A stretch of DNA of 5,169 nucleotides from Alphaproteobacteria bacterium (GTDB lineage: Bacteria; Pseudomonadota; Alphaproteobacteria; RF32; CAG-239): the NCBI GenBank assembly GCA_017650255.1, contig JAGCFG010000063.1, positions 1-5,169 of the forward strand, written 5' to 3'. Positions 1-5,169 of the stretch are shown here, piece by piece (position 1 is the stretch's first letter; every line of letters begins with the position of its first letter). The position numbers and the translations under genes were made by a program. Under the pieces are notes generated by a model. It had not been told where the DNA came from, searched no databases, and was given only the letters and a program-made list of their open reading frames with translations.

Positions 1-70
1 CTATATAAACTTTATAAAAAAATATAAAACTATACATAATATAGATTATGCGACAAATATTATAATTTTG

Positions 71-89
71 AGAGGGGATTCCCCTTTTT
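71..89 (+). terminator. Short rho-independent terminator of an upstream gene
   Basis: An AGGGG arm (73-77) and a CCCCT arm (81-85) are separated by ATT, and the stem can extend through a G-U and an A-T pair (72-86, 71-87). A run of five T (85-89) follows on the plus strand. No T-run follows on the minus strand, so it should end a plus-strand transcript entering from left of the window. The three-base loop is tight but workable. Confidence 0.6.
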
Positions 90-154
90 ATGTGTGTGTT
101 TATAGAATAATCGTATTTATAGAGTTAGTTAACTTGTTAATTGGCAAGAAAAAT

Positions 155-185
155 ATTATCATTTTTTTAAGAAAATAGTGATAAT
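155..185. promoter_or_regulatory. 31-base AT-rich palindrome in front of the 309-residue gene
   Basis: ATTATCA (155-161) is the exact reverse complement of TGATAAT (179-185). The symmetry continues inward through one G-U pair, one A-T pair and a T-T mismatch to TTTT (165-168) against AAAA (172-175), leaving an AAG loop. All pairs share the centre at position 170. The right arm contains GATAAT (180-185), which could be a -10 element, though its matching -35 position (157-162) is poor. It may be an operator or a leader hairpin, but low complexity means chance is not excluded. Confidence 0.35.
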
Positions 186-220
186 TTGAACTAAATAAAA
201 GAAATTATAAGGACTTTGTT

Positions 221-1150
221 ATGGTTGTAAAATCCGGTCGACAGAATTCGATTACTTTTGAGCTTGATGGTATGAATTATGTGCATAGCCTTACCATTTG
301 TCAAAACAGCGATGAAAAACTTTATCGGGCATTTATCGGCAGAAAGAATATAAATGTTGATTTTTCAAAGGTTAAGAAAAAAGAAGATGCTCAAAAATTG
401 AAAAGCAGACTTTTGGCGAAATATCCCTCACCCACCGAGGCGGAATATAGAAAAGCGGCAAAGGATTATGACCATGCGGCCATGAGAGAACATCAGGCAA
501 CAGTTATGCATGAGTTTGCCAAGCAGATTGTTTATGATTTGGCAGATGCTTCGGCGGCAGGAGTTTCGGACCAGAGGTATGCAAATATTGTTTGTTATGC
601 AAAAAATTTGGTTGCTGCTGTTGCGGAAGGCAAATCGATTGAAGATGTAAAAGAGCCAGGTCGTTCTGTTTTGGAAAAAATTAAAGATAAGGTTACCGGT
701 GCTGATTCGCTTAAAAGTGCCAAAAATTTTGTTGGTGTTTATGCCGGAGATCAAAGTTTTACGGGAAATGAACCGGACAAAGCGATTTTTATCGATATGG
801 CAAGAGATATTCCTACAAAGCCGATAAAGTCGAGAGCTATGGGCAAAGACGGAGATAGGGTTGTTAATGCTTTCATGGATGTTTGTACTAAAAGAATGCT
901 TTTGACTAAGTCTGCGCAAAATAAGGCTTTTGCAAGTTTTGCGCCGATTTTTGTTAGGAGAGAAATTGCCAGAGATGTTTCTGTTGCTTTTGATGAGGAG
1001 TTGAGAGCATATTTTGCAAAGCGTTTGAAAGAGAAAAAAGTCGCAAAAATTCAGGCTGAAAAACGCAGATATGAAGAGACTAAGGCTGCAGGCAGAAAGC
1101 AAACAAAGGCAAGAGTTGCTGCAAAAAGCAAAAGTGTTAGTTATTCGTAG
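221..1150 (+). CDS. Hypothetical soluble protein with lysine/arginine-rich C-terminal tail
   Basis: I do not recognise this 309-residue protein. The ATG at 221 is well supported: an AAGGA ribosome site (209-213) lies seven bases upstream, and the upstream frame is AT-rich non-coding sequence. There is no signal peptide or membrane segment, so a cytoplasmic location is likely. Residues about 1-50 look like a small mixed alpha/beta region. From about residue 70 to 150 the chain is Ala-rich and looks helical (for example HEFAKQIVYDLADASAAG). Residues about 250-292 form a highly charged helix rich in K, R and E, possibly a coiled coil, and the final 17 or so residues form a basic tail ending in SKSVSYS. 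A basic tail of this kind is compatible with nucleic-acid or ribosome binding, but this is only a suggestion. The gene stands alone on the plus strand, convergent with its right-hand neighbour. No clear hairpin-plus-T terminator follows the TAG stop. Confidence 0.85.
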   Translation: MVVKSGRQNSITFELDGMNYVHSLTICQNSDEKLYRAFIGRKNINVDFSKVKKKEDAQKLKSRLLAKYPSPTEAEYRKAAKDYDHAAMREHQATVMHEFAKQIVYDLADASAAGVSDQRYANIVCYAKNLVAAVAEGKSIEDVKEPGRSVLEKIKDKVTGADSLKSAKNFVGVYAGDQSFTGNEPDKAIFIDMARDIPTKPIKSRAMGKDGDRVVNAFMDVCTKRMLLTKSAQNKAFASFAPIFVRREIARDVSVAFDEELRAYFAKRLKEKKVAKIQAEKRRYEETKAAGRKQTKARVAAKSKSVSYS

Positions 1151-1175
1151 AGTTTTTGTATGTTAGGCTGAAATT

Positions 1176-1231
1176 TGGATTGCCATGCATTATGGATTGC
1201 CGTGTCGTTTGCGCTCCTCGCAATGATGATG
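1176..1231. repeat. Intergenic repeat-like element in the convergent gap
   Basis: TGGATTGCC occurs twice, at 1176-1184 and 1193-1201, exactly 17 bases apart. The second copy runs into a more GC-rich core whose ends, ATTGC (1196-1200) and GCAAT (1220-1224), are inverted, with GCTCCTC between them. Read on the minus strand the core begins ATTGCGAGGAGCG and ends CGGCAATCCA. That form resembles dispersed palindromic intergenic repeats I recall from Rickettsia-like and other bacterial genomes; I could not check this. No T-run follows on either strand, so a standard terminator role is not evident. Confidence 0.5.
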
Positions 1232-1245
1232 CAGTAAAGAAAAGT

Positions 1246-2073
1246 TTATTCATAAACAATGCCGTTGATAATGACTTTTGTTGTATAGAGAATAAAACAT
1301 TTTCCGGGGTTATAGCCGTTCATTATCATATTTGAATGGGTTTGTTCTTTTCTGGTTCCTGTGCTCAACCCCATTTGCGGAACATCCACCAGATAACCCT
1401 CCATATATAGAATGTCGTTTGGTAAAAGCGTGCTTAGTCCAAGGTCAATTTTTTTGTTGGCGGCTATCGGGTGATAGTTGTTAAGTTCTTTTTGTTTGAT
1501 ATAAGGATGGCAATGTTCGTAGTTTTTTTGGCTTTCTGCGGCCTCTTCTTGTGATTTATACGAACTCATAAATGATTTTCTGTATTTTACGCCCTTGCAG
1601 AGCACACTGCCGCCACGCTCTTCGTGTTCAAACTTGAACATTGAAAAAATTTCCGGCTTTGCCATGTCGCCGATTACCAAAAATATGTCGCGCGGAACCA
1701 AAGTTATATATTTTTGCTGTGAAAATCCGCGATAAAATTTGTTCCATATACCATTATATGTATCAACATAACCTACTCTGCCGGTTACGGAATATTCAAC
1801 TTTTGGCAAGAGAAGATAGGAGAATCTTCCTTTTTTTATTTCTATCGGAGCGGCGGATATATCTTGAAAATTGTCTGTTTTGGATATTTGCATGGAAATA
1901 TTTGACTGTGTGCCGAACAAAATTGGGTATATAATTCTTTTTATGTATTGAGGAAACAAGAGATGCAATATAAGCAAAGCTAAGGCAATTTTTATGATAT
2001 TATTTTTTGCGGATGCTTTTTTATGTGCTCGTATTGCATTTTGTTTTTTGCGTTCTTGCCAAATATCAGCCAT
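1246..2073 (-). CDS. Membrane-anchored hypothetical protein, large extracytoplasmic domain
   Basis: This 275-residue protein has a short basic cytoplasmic N-terminus (residues 1-24, rich in K, R and Q) and one hydrophobic helix at about 25-42 (IIKIALALLILHLLF). A second, weaker hydrophobic patch at 46-53 may sit at the membrane surface. The remaining 220 residues should face the periplasm. They contain VTGRVGYV (96-103), PRDIFLVIGD (127-136), YHPIAANKKI (200-209) and MEGYLVDV (224-231), plus three cysteines (159, 188, 259). From memory, this order (a P-x-D-L-like segment with G, then H-x-I-A-N, then GYLV) resembles uncharacterised single-span proteins of Proteobacteria; no function is known to me. 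The ATG has an AGGA site seven bases upstream (2081-2084). The gene lies 69 bases after the outer-membrane gene on the same strand. That gene's terminator occupies the gap and ends against this ribosome site, so read-through expression is likely. No separate promoter is obvious. Confidence 0.85.
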   Translation of the reverse strand: MADIWQERKKQNAIRAHKKASAKNNIIKIALALLILHLLFPQYIKRIIYPILFGTQSNISMQISKTDNFQDISAAPIEIKKGRFSYLLLPKVEYSVTGRVGYVDTYNGIWNKFYRGFSQQKYITLVPRDIFLVIGDMAKPEIFSMFKFEHEERGGSVLCKGVKYRKSFMSSYKSQEEAAESQKNYEHCHPYIKQKELNNYHPIAANKKIDLGLSTLLPNDILYMEGYLVDVPQMGLSTGTRKEQTHSNMIMNGYNPGKCFILYTTKVIINGIVYE

Positions 2074-2084
2074 TCTCTGTTCCT

Positions 2085-2119
2085 AAAAAAGCCCCTTTAT
2101 TAAAAAAATAAAGGGGCTT
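2085..2119 (-). terminator. Strong rho-independent terminator of the outer-membrane gene
   Basis: A perfect 13-pair stem forms between 2107-2119 and 2089-2101 with a five-base loop (2102-2106). On the minus strand it reads AAGCCCCTTTATT, then the loop, then AATAAAGGGGCTT, followed by a T-run (2090-2085). The plus strand lacks a T-run after the stem, so it acts on minus-strand transcripts. It begins 23 bases after the stop codon of the outer-membrane gene and ends directly at the AGGA ribosome site of the next gene. Confidence 0.92.
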
Positions 2120-2142
2120 AAAGTTAAAGTCTATGTTCAAAA

Positions 2143-2973
2143 TTAGAACAAAACTTTCAAGTTAACGCCGGCTGTGTAGTCGTAGTCAACATATTTTGAT
2201 CTTGAACCGTGAAGGAAGTAGTCTCCAAATACGCCGACTGCAACATTGTCGGTAACAAAGTAGTTAACTTCGGCTTGCAAATACCAGTTGTTGGCATTGT
2301 TTTGGTCGAACCACCAGCCCCAATCTTCATCGGCTGCAGCATTTCTGTCTGTGGTGAATTCATAACGAACGCCGGCATCAGCAGACATTTTGCCGCACAA
2401 TAAAGTTTGGTGAACACCGGCAAATACACTGTAGTCCATATCACGATCTCTAGTGTCAATCAAAGAAGATGCAGTAGCTTTAATATATGGAGTTGTGCCA
2501 TGGCCCATATCATAGCCGACTTGAGCTTCAACTTCTACAGCTTTTGTCCATTCGCTGTCCATCCATTTGTGTCCCCACCAACTAGCTGCTTGCATTGTGT
2601 AGTATTCTGCACCAACTTGGGTTAAGATTTTGCCAAAGTTGTGGTTATATTTTGCACCCAATGCATAAGCAAAGTTGTGGTCATTGTTATATTCACGATC
2701 TGTCAATCTTGCAAAATCGAAGTTGTTGGAAATTCTACCATAGATGGCAAAATTGTCGGTTACACCATAGGTTAATTCTTCGGTAGCAACAAAATCTTCA
2801 TATTCGTTATGCCAACCGTATTTTTCGTTTTGTCTTTCATAACCTAGAGAGGTGCTTGACAAAATTTCGCCTTTAGAAGGCAAGAATAAAGAACCTGTAA
2901 AATCTTTTGCATTTGCAACGCCGGCAATCAAAGTAGCAGCAGCGGTGCCCAAAAGTATAGTCTTAAAATTCAT
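2143..2973 (-). CDS. Outer-membrane beta-barrel protein with signal peptide
   Basis: The 276-residue product starts with a classical signal peptide: basic MNFK, a hydrophobic core (residues 5-19), and A-N-A at 20-22 as a likely signal peptidase I site, giving a mature protein of about 254 residues. The mature part is rich in Tyr, Trp, Gly, Asn and Asp and shows alternating hydrophobic/polar stretches typical of transmembrane beta strands: about 69-83, 101-113, 115-127, 144-156, 160-171, 181-192, 194-207, 229-253 and 263-276. Turn signatures such as YGVTDNFAIYGR and YFVTDNVAVGVFGDYF support a barrel. The chain ends in NLKVLF; a terminal Phe is the usual recognition signal for the BAM assembly machinery. 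About 10-12 strands fit, but I cannot name the family or say whether it is a pore or a structural protein. AGGAG (2981-2985) lies seven bases before the ATG. A candidate promoter, a leader hairpin and a strong terminator frame it as its own transcription unit, probably well expressed. Confidence 0.85.
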   Translation of the reverse strand: MNFKTILLGTAAATLIAGVANAKDFTGSLFLPSKGEILSSTSLGYERQNEKYGWHNEYEDFVATEELTYGVTDNFAIYGRISNNFDFARLTDREYNNDHNFAYALGAKYNHNFGKILTQVGAEYYTMQAASWWGHKWMDSEWTKAVEVEAQVGYDMGHGTTPYIKATASSLIDTRDRDMDYSVFAGVHQTLLCGKMSADAGVRYEFTTDRNAAADEDWGWWFDQNNANNWYLQAEVNYFVTDNVAVGVFGDYFLHGSRSKYVDYDYTAGVNLKVLF

Positions 2974-2995
2974 AAGATATCTCCTATATAGTTAG

Positions 2996-3023
2996 TATCT
3001 CGTGGCATAATCGCCACACAGAT
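2996..3023 (-). promoter_or_regulatory. Leader hairpin of the outer-membrane gene
   Basis: On the minus strand GTGGC (3017-3013) pairs with GCCAC (3006-3002) around a GATTAT loop, and the flanking ATCT (3023-3020) pairs with AGAT (3000-2997) after a small asymmetric interior loop. It ends about 11 bases before the AGGAG site. It may protect the 5' end of an abundant messenger or modulate translation. No T-run follows, so it is not a terminator. Confidence 0.45.
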
Positions 3024-3054
3024 GACATCTTATTTCATATTGATTAAAAAAAAC

Positions 3055-3082
3055 TTAATAAGATTTCTTGCATATATAACAA
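3055..3082 (-). promoter_or_regulatory. Candidate sigma-70-type promoter of the outer-membrane gene
   Basis: TTGTTA (3082-3077) and TATTAA (3060-3055) on the minus strand are separated by 16 bases, each matching four of six consensus positions. This is the best pair in the 118-base gap between the end of the ABC gene and the outer-membrane start codon. It would give a leader of roughly 75 bases that contains the hairpin at 2996-3023. In DNA this AT-rich, chance matches are common. Confidence 0.35.
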
Positions 3083-3091
3083 TTGGTTACA

Positions 3092-4645
3092 TTATATTAC
3101 GGCATTGATGAGCTGTTGTGTGTAGGGGCGTTGCGGAGAATTGAAGATTGTTTCGACCTCGCCTTCTTCGACAATTTTGCCGTCTTTCATAACCATTATG
3201 CGGTCAGAGACAGACCTTATTGCCTGCATGTCGTGGGATATGAAAATATAGCTCATATTATGTGCTTTTTGGATTTGTTTTAATAAAGATAAAATTTGTG
3301 CTTGTATAGAAACATCTAGTGCAGAGGTCGGCTCGTCCAAGATGAGGACGCGTGGTTGCATGACAAGTGCGCGGGCAATGGCAATTCTTTGGCGCTGACC
3401 GCCGGAAAATTGGTGCGGATATTTTGCTAGGTCGTCTTTTGTGAGGCCGACTTCGGTTATTGCTGACAATATTTTTTCTTGCCGTTGTTGTTTGGAGAGC
3501 TCCTTAAAGTTGGCAATCAGCCCCTCGCCTACTATTTGTTCAATGGTCATACGCGGGTTGAGCGAGTTGTACGGGTCTTGGAAAACCATTTGAATTTGCT
3601 TGCATAATGTGCGTCTGTTTTTGGTGTTAATCGGTTGATTTTGATAATAAAAATCGCCTTTATAAGGTGTGAGACCGACAATCGAGAGACCAAGTGTTGT
3701 TTTGCCGGAACCGGACTCTCCGACAACTCCCAAAGTTGCGCCGGTCGGCAGAGAAAAGGATATGTTATCAACTGCGTCTACTTTGGAAACAACTTTGCCG
3801 AAGAAATTTTTTTTGAGAGGAAAAGATACTTTTATATTTTGGGCGCAAAGCGCAATATCTTGAGATAATTTTTTATTTTTATTCAATATATTAACCGAAT
3901 TTATTAAGGTTTTTGTATAATCTTTTTGCGGATGCTCGAAAATATCTTTGGTGTTGCCGTATTCGACAATTTTGCCGTCTTTCATGACCATAACATTGTC
4001 GGCAATTTTTCTGATTAAGGACAAGTCGTGGCTGATGAAAATAATGGACATATTCAGCTTTTTTCTTAAATCTAAAAGCAATTTGATAATTTGTGCCTGC
4101 ACGGTTACATCGAGAGCGGTTGTCGGCTCGTCGGCGATTAGAATTTTTGGTTTGTTGGCGATGGCCATTGCAATCATTACGCGCTGACGTTGCCCGCCGG
4201 AGAGCTCAAAAGGATAAGAATTTATGCGTTCTTCGGCTTTGGCAATGCCGACAAGGTTGAGAAGTTCCAAAGCTTCTTCCATCGCTTGTTTTTTTAGGGT
4301 CCCGCGGTGCAAGATTATGCTTTCGGCAATTTGGTGACCGATTTTATGCAACGGATTTAGCGAGGACATCGGTTCTTGGAAAATAAAGCCGATTTGGTTG
4401 CCGCGGATTTGGCGCCATTCTTGTTCCGAAGCTCCGTTCATTTGTTGCCCTAAGATGTTGATAGAACTTGATTTTGCGCATTTTTTTAAGCCAAGTAACG
4501 ACAAAGCGGTGAGCGATTTTCCGGAGCCGGATTCACCGACAATGCCCAAAATTTCGCCCTCGTTTAAGGCAAAGTCAATCCCGTGGATTATGCGGCGGTT
4601 GTCATCAACAAAAACTTGTAAATTGTCAACTTTTATCAAGCTCAT
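3092..4645 (-). CDS. yejF: Peptide ABC importer, fused double ATP-binding subunit (YejF-like)
   Basis: This 517-residue protein carries two complete ABC ATPase domains, the layout of YejF (about 530 residues in E. coli) in the YejABEF oligopeptide/microcin C importer. Domain 1 has Walker A GESGSGKS (37-44), Q-loop Q90, signature LSGGQ (148-152), Walker B ILIADEP (168-174) and switch H206. Domain 2 has GESGSGKT (309-316), Q356, FSGGQ (413-417), LILDEP (434-439) and H481. All catalytic positions are intact in both halves, so both ATP sites should be active. Each half ends in a PQ-x-x-YT-x-x-LI segment (KDYTKTLI, RPYTQQLI), typical of the OppD/DppD class. It should work on the inner face of the membrane, powering peptide uptake through YejB and YejE. 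The ATG overlaps the yejE stop codon (ATGA), with AAGGAA (4651-4656) five bases upstream inside yejE, indicating coupled translation. Single-function relatives such as GsiA or DppDF fusions are the main alternatives; the permease partner favours Yej. Confidence 0.93.
   Translation of the reverse strand: MSLIKVDNLQVFVDDNRRIIHGIDFALNEGEILGIVGESGSGKSLTALSLLGLKKCAKSSSINILGQQMNGASEQEWRQIRGNQIGFIFQEPMSSLNPLHKIGHQIAESIILHRGTLKKQAMEEALELLNLVGIAKAEERINSYPFELSGGQRQRVMIAMAIANKPKILIADEPTTALDVTVQAQIIKLLLDLRKKLNMSIIFISHDLSLIRKIADNVMVMKDGKIVEYGNTKDIFEHPQKDYTKTLINSVNILNKNKKLSQDIALCAQNIKVSFPLKKNFFGKVVSKVDAVDNISFSLPTGATLGVVGESGSGKTTLGLSIVGLTPYKGDFYYQNQPINTKNRRTLCKQIQMVFQDPYNSLNPRMTIEQIVGEGLIANFKELSKQQRQEKILSAITEVGLTKDDLAKYPHQFSGGQRQRIAIARALVMQPRVLILDEPTSALDVSIQAQILSLLKQIQKAHNMSYIFISHDMQAIRSVSDRIMVMKDGKIVEEGEVETIFNSPQRPYTQQLINAVI
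3167..3196. repeat. Direct repeat, copy 1 (second ATPase domain)
   Basis: This encodes MVMKDGKIVE (residues 484-493) of the double ATPase. It matches 3962-3991 at 29 of 30 bases, including 24 consecutive identical bases (3167-3190). Confidence 0.85.
3962..3991. repeat. Direct repeat, copy 2 (first ATPase domain)
   Basis: This encodes MVMKDGKIVE (residues 219-228) and uses the same codons as the copy 795 bases away, except for one valine codon. The offset of 795 bases is exactly 265 codons, so both copies lie in the same frame. Confidence 0.85.
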
Positions 4646-5169
4646 GGTTTTTCCTTTCGGGTATCAAGGGCATCGCGGACGCCCTCGCCTATAAAAATGA
4701 GCAAAGTCAACAAGGTGGAGAGCACAATGAAGATGGAAATTCCAATCCAAGGAGCTTGCAAATTGTCTTTTCCCTGACGGACAAGGTCGCCCAATGAGGG
4801 ATATTCTTGCGGAAGCCCGAGCCCCAAGAAATCAAGTGCGGTCAAGGCGACAATGGCCTCGGAAATTAAAAAAGGAACAAAGGTTACGGCGGCAACGAGA
4901 GCGTTTGGCAGAATGTGGCGGTATATAATGCGCCAATTGCTTATGCCCAAAACACGTGCGGCCTTGACAAACTCGAAATTGCGGGTGCGCATGAACTCTG
5001 CTCTGACCATGCCGGTTAGTGATGTCCACGAGAAAAGGAGCAAAATTATCAGCAAACTTATAAAACTCGGTGCAAACAGGCTGGCCATGATTATCAAAAT
5101 GAAAAGTTGTGGGAGAGATTCCCAGATTTCGATGAAACGTTGCATCAAAATATCTGTTTTTCCGCCGAA
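4642..5169 (-). CDS. yejE: Peptide ABC importer permease, C-terminal half (YejE-like), cut by window edge
   Basis: The reading frame is open to the window edge and gives 175 C-terminal residues; E. coli YejE has about 341, so the first half lies beyond position 5169. The visible part starts FGGKTDILMQRFIEIWESLPQL, matching the YejE pattern of a conserved FGG...QRFIEIW...P segment before a membrane helix. Hydrophobic helices lie at about 22-38, 39-56, 91-110 and 141-161 of the visible part. The inner-membrane permease EAA loop, which docks onto the ATPase, is at about 67-90, with KAARVLG (69-75) and HILPN (85-89). The protein should form half of the inner-membrane channel with YejB. Its stop codon overlaps the yejF start by four bases. 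A TTG at 5148 should not be taken as its start, because the conserved sequence continues upstream of it. DppC/OppC-type permeases are the nearest alternatives. Confidence 0.9.
   Translation of the reverse strand, partial: FGGKTDILMQRFIEIWESLPQLFILIIMASLFAPSFISLLIILLLFSWTSLTGMVRAEFMRTRNFEFVKAARVLGISNWRIIYRHILPNALVAAVTFVPFLISEAIVALTALDFLGLGLPQEYPSLGDLVRQGKDNLQAPWIGISIFIVLSTLLTLLIFIGEGVRDALDTRKEKP

Noticed and set aside
134..159. A promoter made of TTGTTA (134-139) and TATTAT (154-159)
   Set aside because: The spacer is only 14 bases, too short for a normal sigma-70-type promoter.
2..178. A stop-free plus-strand frame entering from the left edge, ending at TAG 176-178
   Set aside because: It would be made almost only of I, K, N, Y, F and V codons from AT-rich DNA and runs through the terminator hairpin at 71-89. 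It is more likely non-coding.
428..1102. A 224-codon open frame antisense to the 309-residue gene
   Set aside because: Its product is dominated by Ser, Asn, Phe, Ile, Cys and Arg without domain-like pattern, as expected for a mirror of a Lys/Glu/Ala-rich gene. The plus-strand gene has the ribosome site and sensible composition.
2157..2459. A 100-codon minus-strand frame inside the outer-membrane gene
   Set aside because: It overlaps a gene with clear signal peptide and barrel pattern in another frame, and its sequence (Thr/Pro/Leu mixture) shows no motif.
3021..3091. A terminator for the ABC ATPase gene, suggested by eight T residues on the minus strand around 3053-3046
   Set aside because: No stem longer than four or five A/T pairs precedes the T-run. 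Read-through into the outer-membrane gene, or rho-dependent ending, cannot be told apart.
4642..5148. The permease as a complete 168-residue gene starting at TTG 5148
   Set aside because: The frame stays open to the window edge and the extra residues FGGKTDI match the conserved YejE segment before QRFIEIW, so the gene is cut by the window, not short.
3092..5169. Plus-strand frames within the ABC genes
   Set aside because: They lie opposite two genes with intact Walker, signature and EAA motifs and show no recognisable product or ribosome site.

Overview
This window looks like a stretch of chromosome from an AT-rich Gram-negative bacterium. The Gram-negative call rests on a secreted beta-barrel-like protein with a signal peptide and a terminal phenylalanine, next to a Yej-type peptide ABC importer. 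A host-associated alphaproteobacterium fits the gene content, the low GC and an intergenic repeat core (ATTGC...GCTCCTCGCAAT) that resembles repeats I recall from such genomes. That placement is inference; there is no rRNA or marker gene here.

Layout, left to right. Positions 1-220 are very AT-rich and hold no convincing gene. They contain a short rho-independent terminator (71-89) for something upstream of the window, and a 31-base palindrome (155-185) just ahead of the first gene. Positions 221-1150 (+) encode an unrecognised soluble protein with a strongly basic tail. The 95-base convergent gap 1151-1245 carries a repeat-like element. Everything to the right is on the minus strand: a single-span membrane-anchored protein of unknown function (1246-2073), an outer-membrane beta-barrel protein (2143-2973), a double-ATPase ABC subunit of the YejF type (3092-4645), and the C-terminal half of its permease partner YejE (4642 to the window edge).

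How they work together. yejE and yejF overlap by four bases (ATGA) and are almost certainly co-transcribed and translationally coupled. By analogy with yejABEF, a binding protein and a second permease (yejA, yejB) would be expected beyond position 5169. The outer-membrane gene has its own candidate promoter, a leader hairpin, a strong ribosome site and a strong terminator, so it looks like an independent transcription unit. That terminator ends directly at the ribosome site of the following membrane-anchored gene, which suggests the latter is expressed mainly by read-through.

No gene-free stretch exceeds 300 bases. I see no tRNA, rRNA, CRISPR array, insertion sequence or phage gene. I found no convincing new multi-gene system; the real unknowns are the two hypothetical proteins and the regulatory arrangement around the outer-membrane gene.
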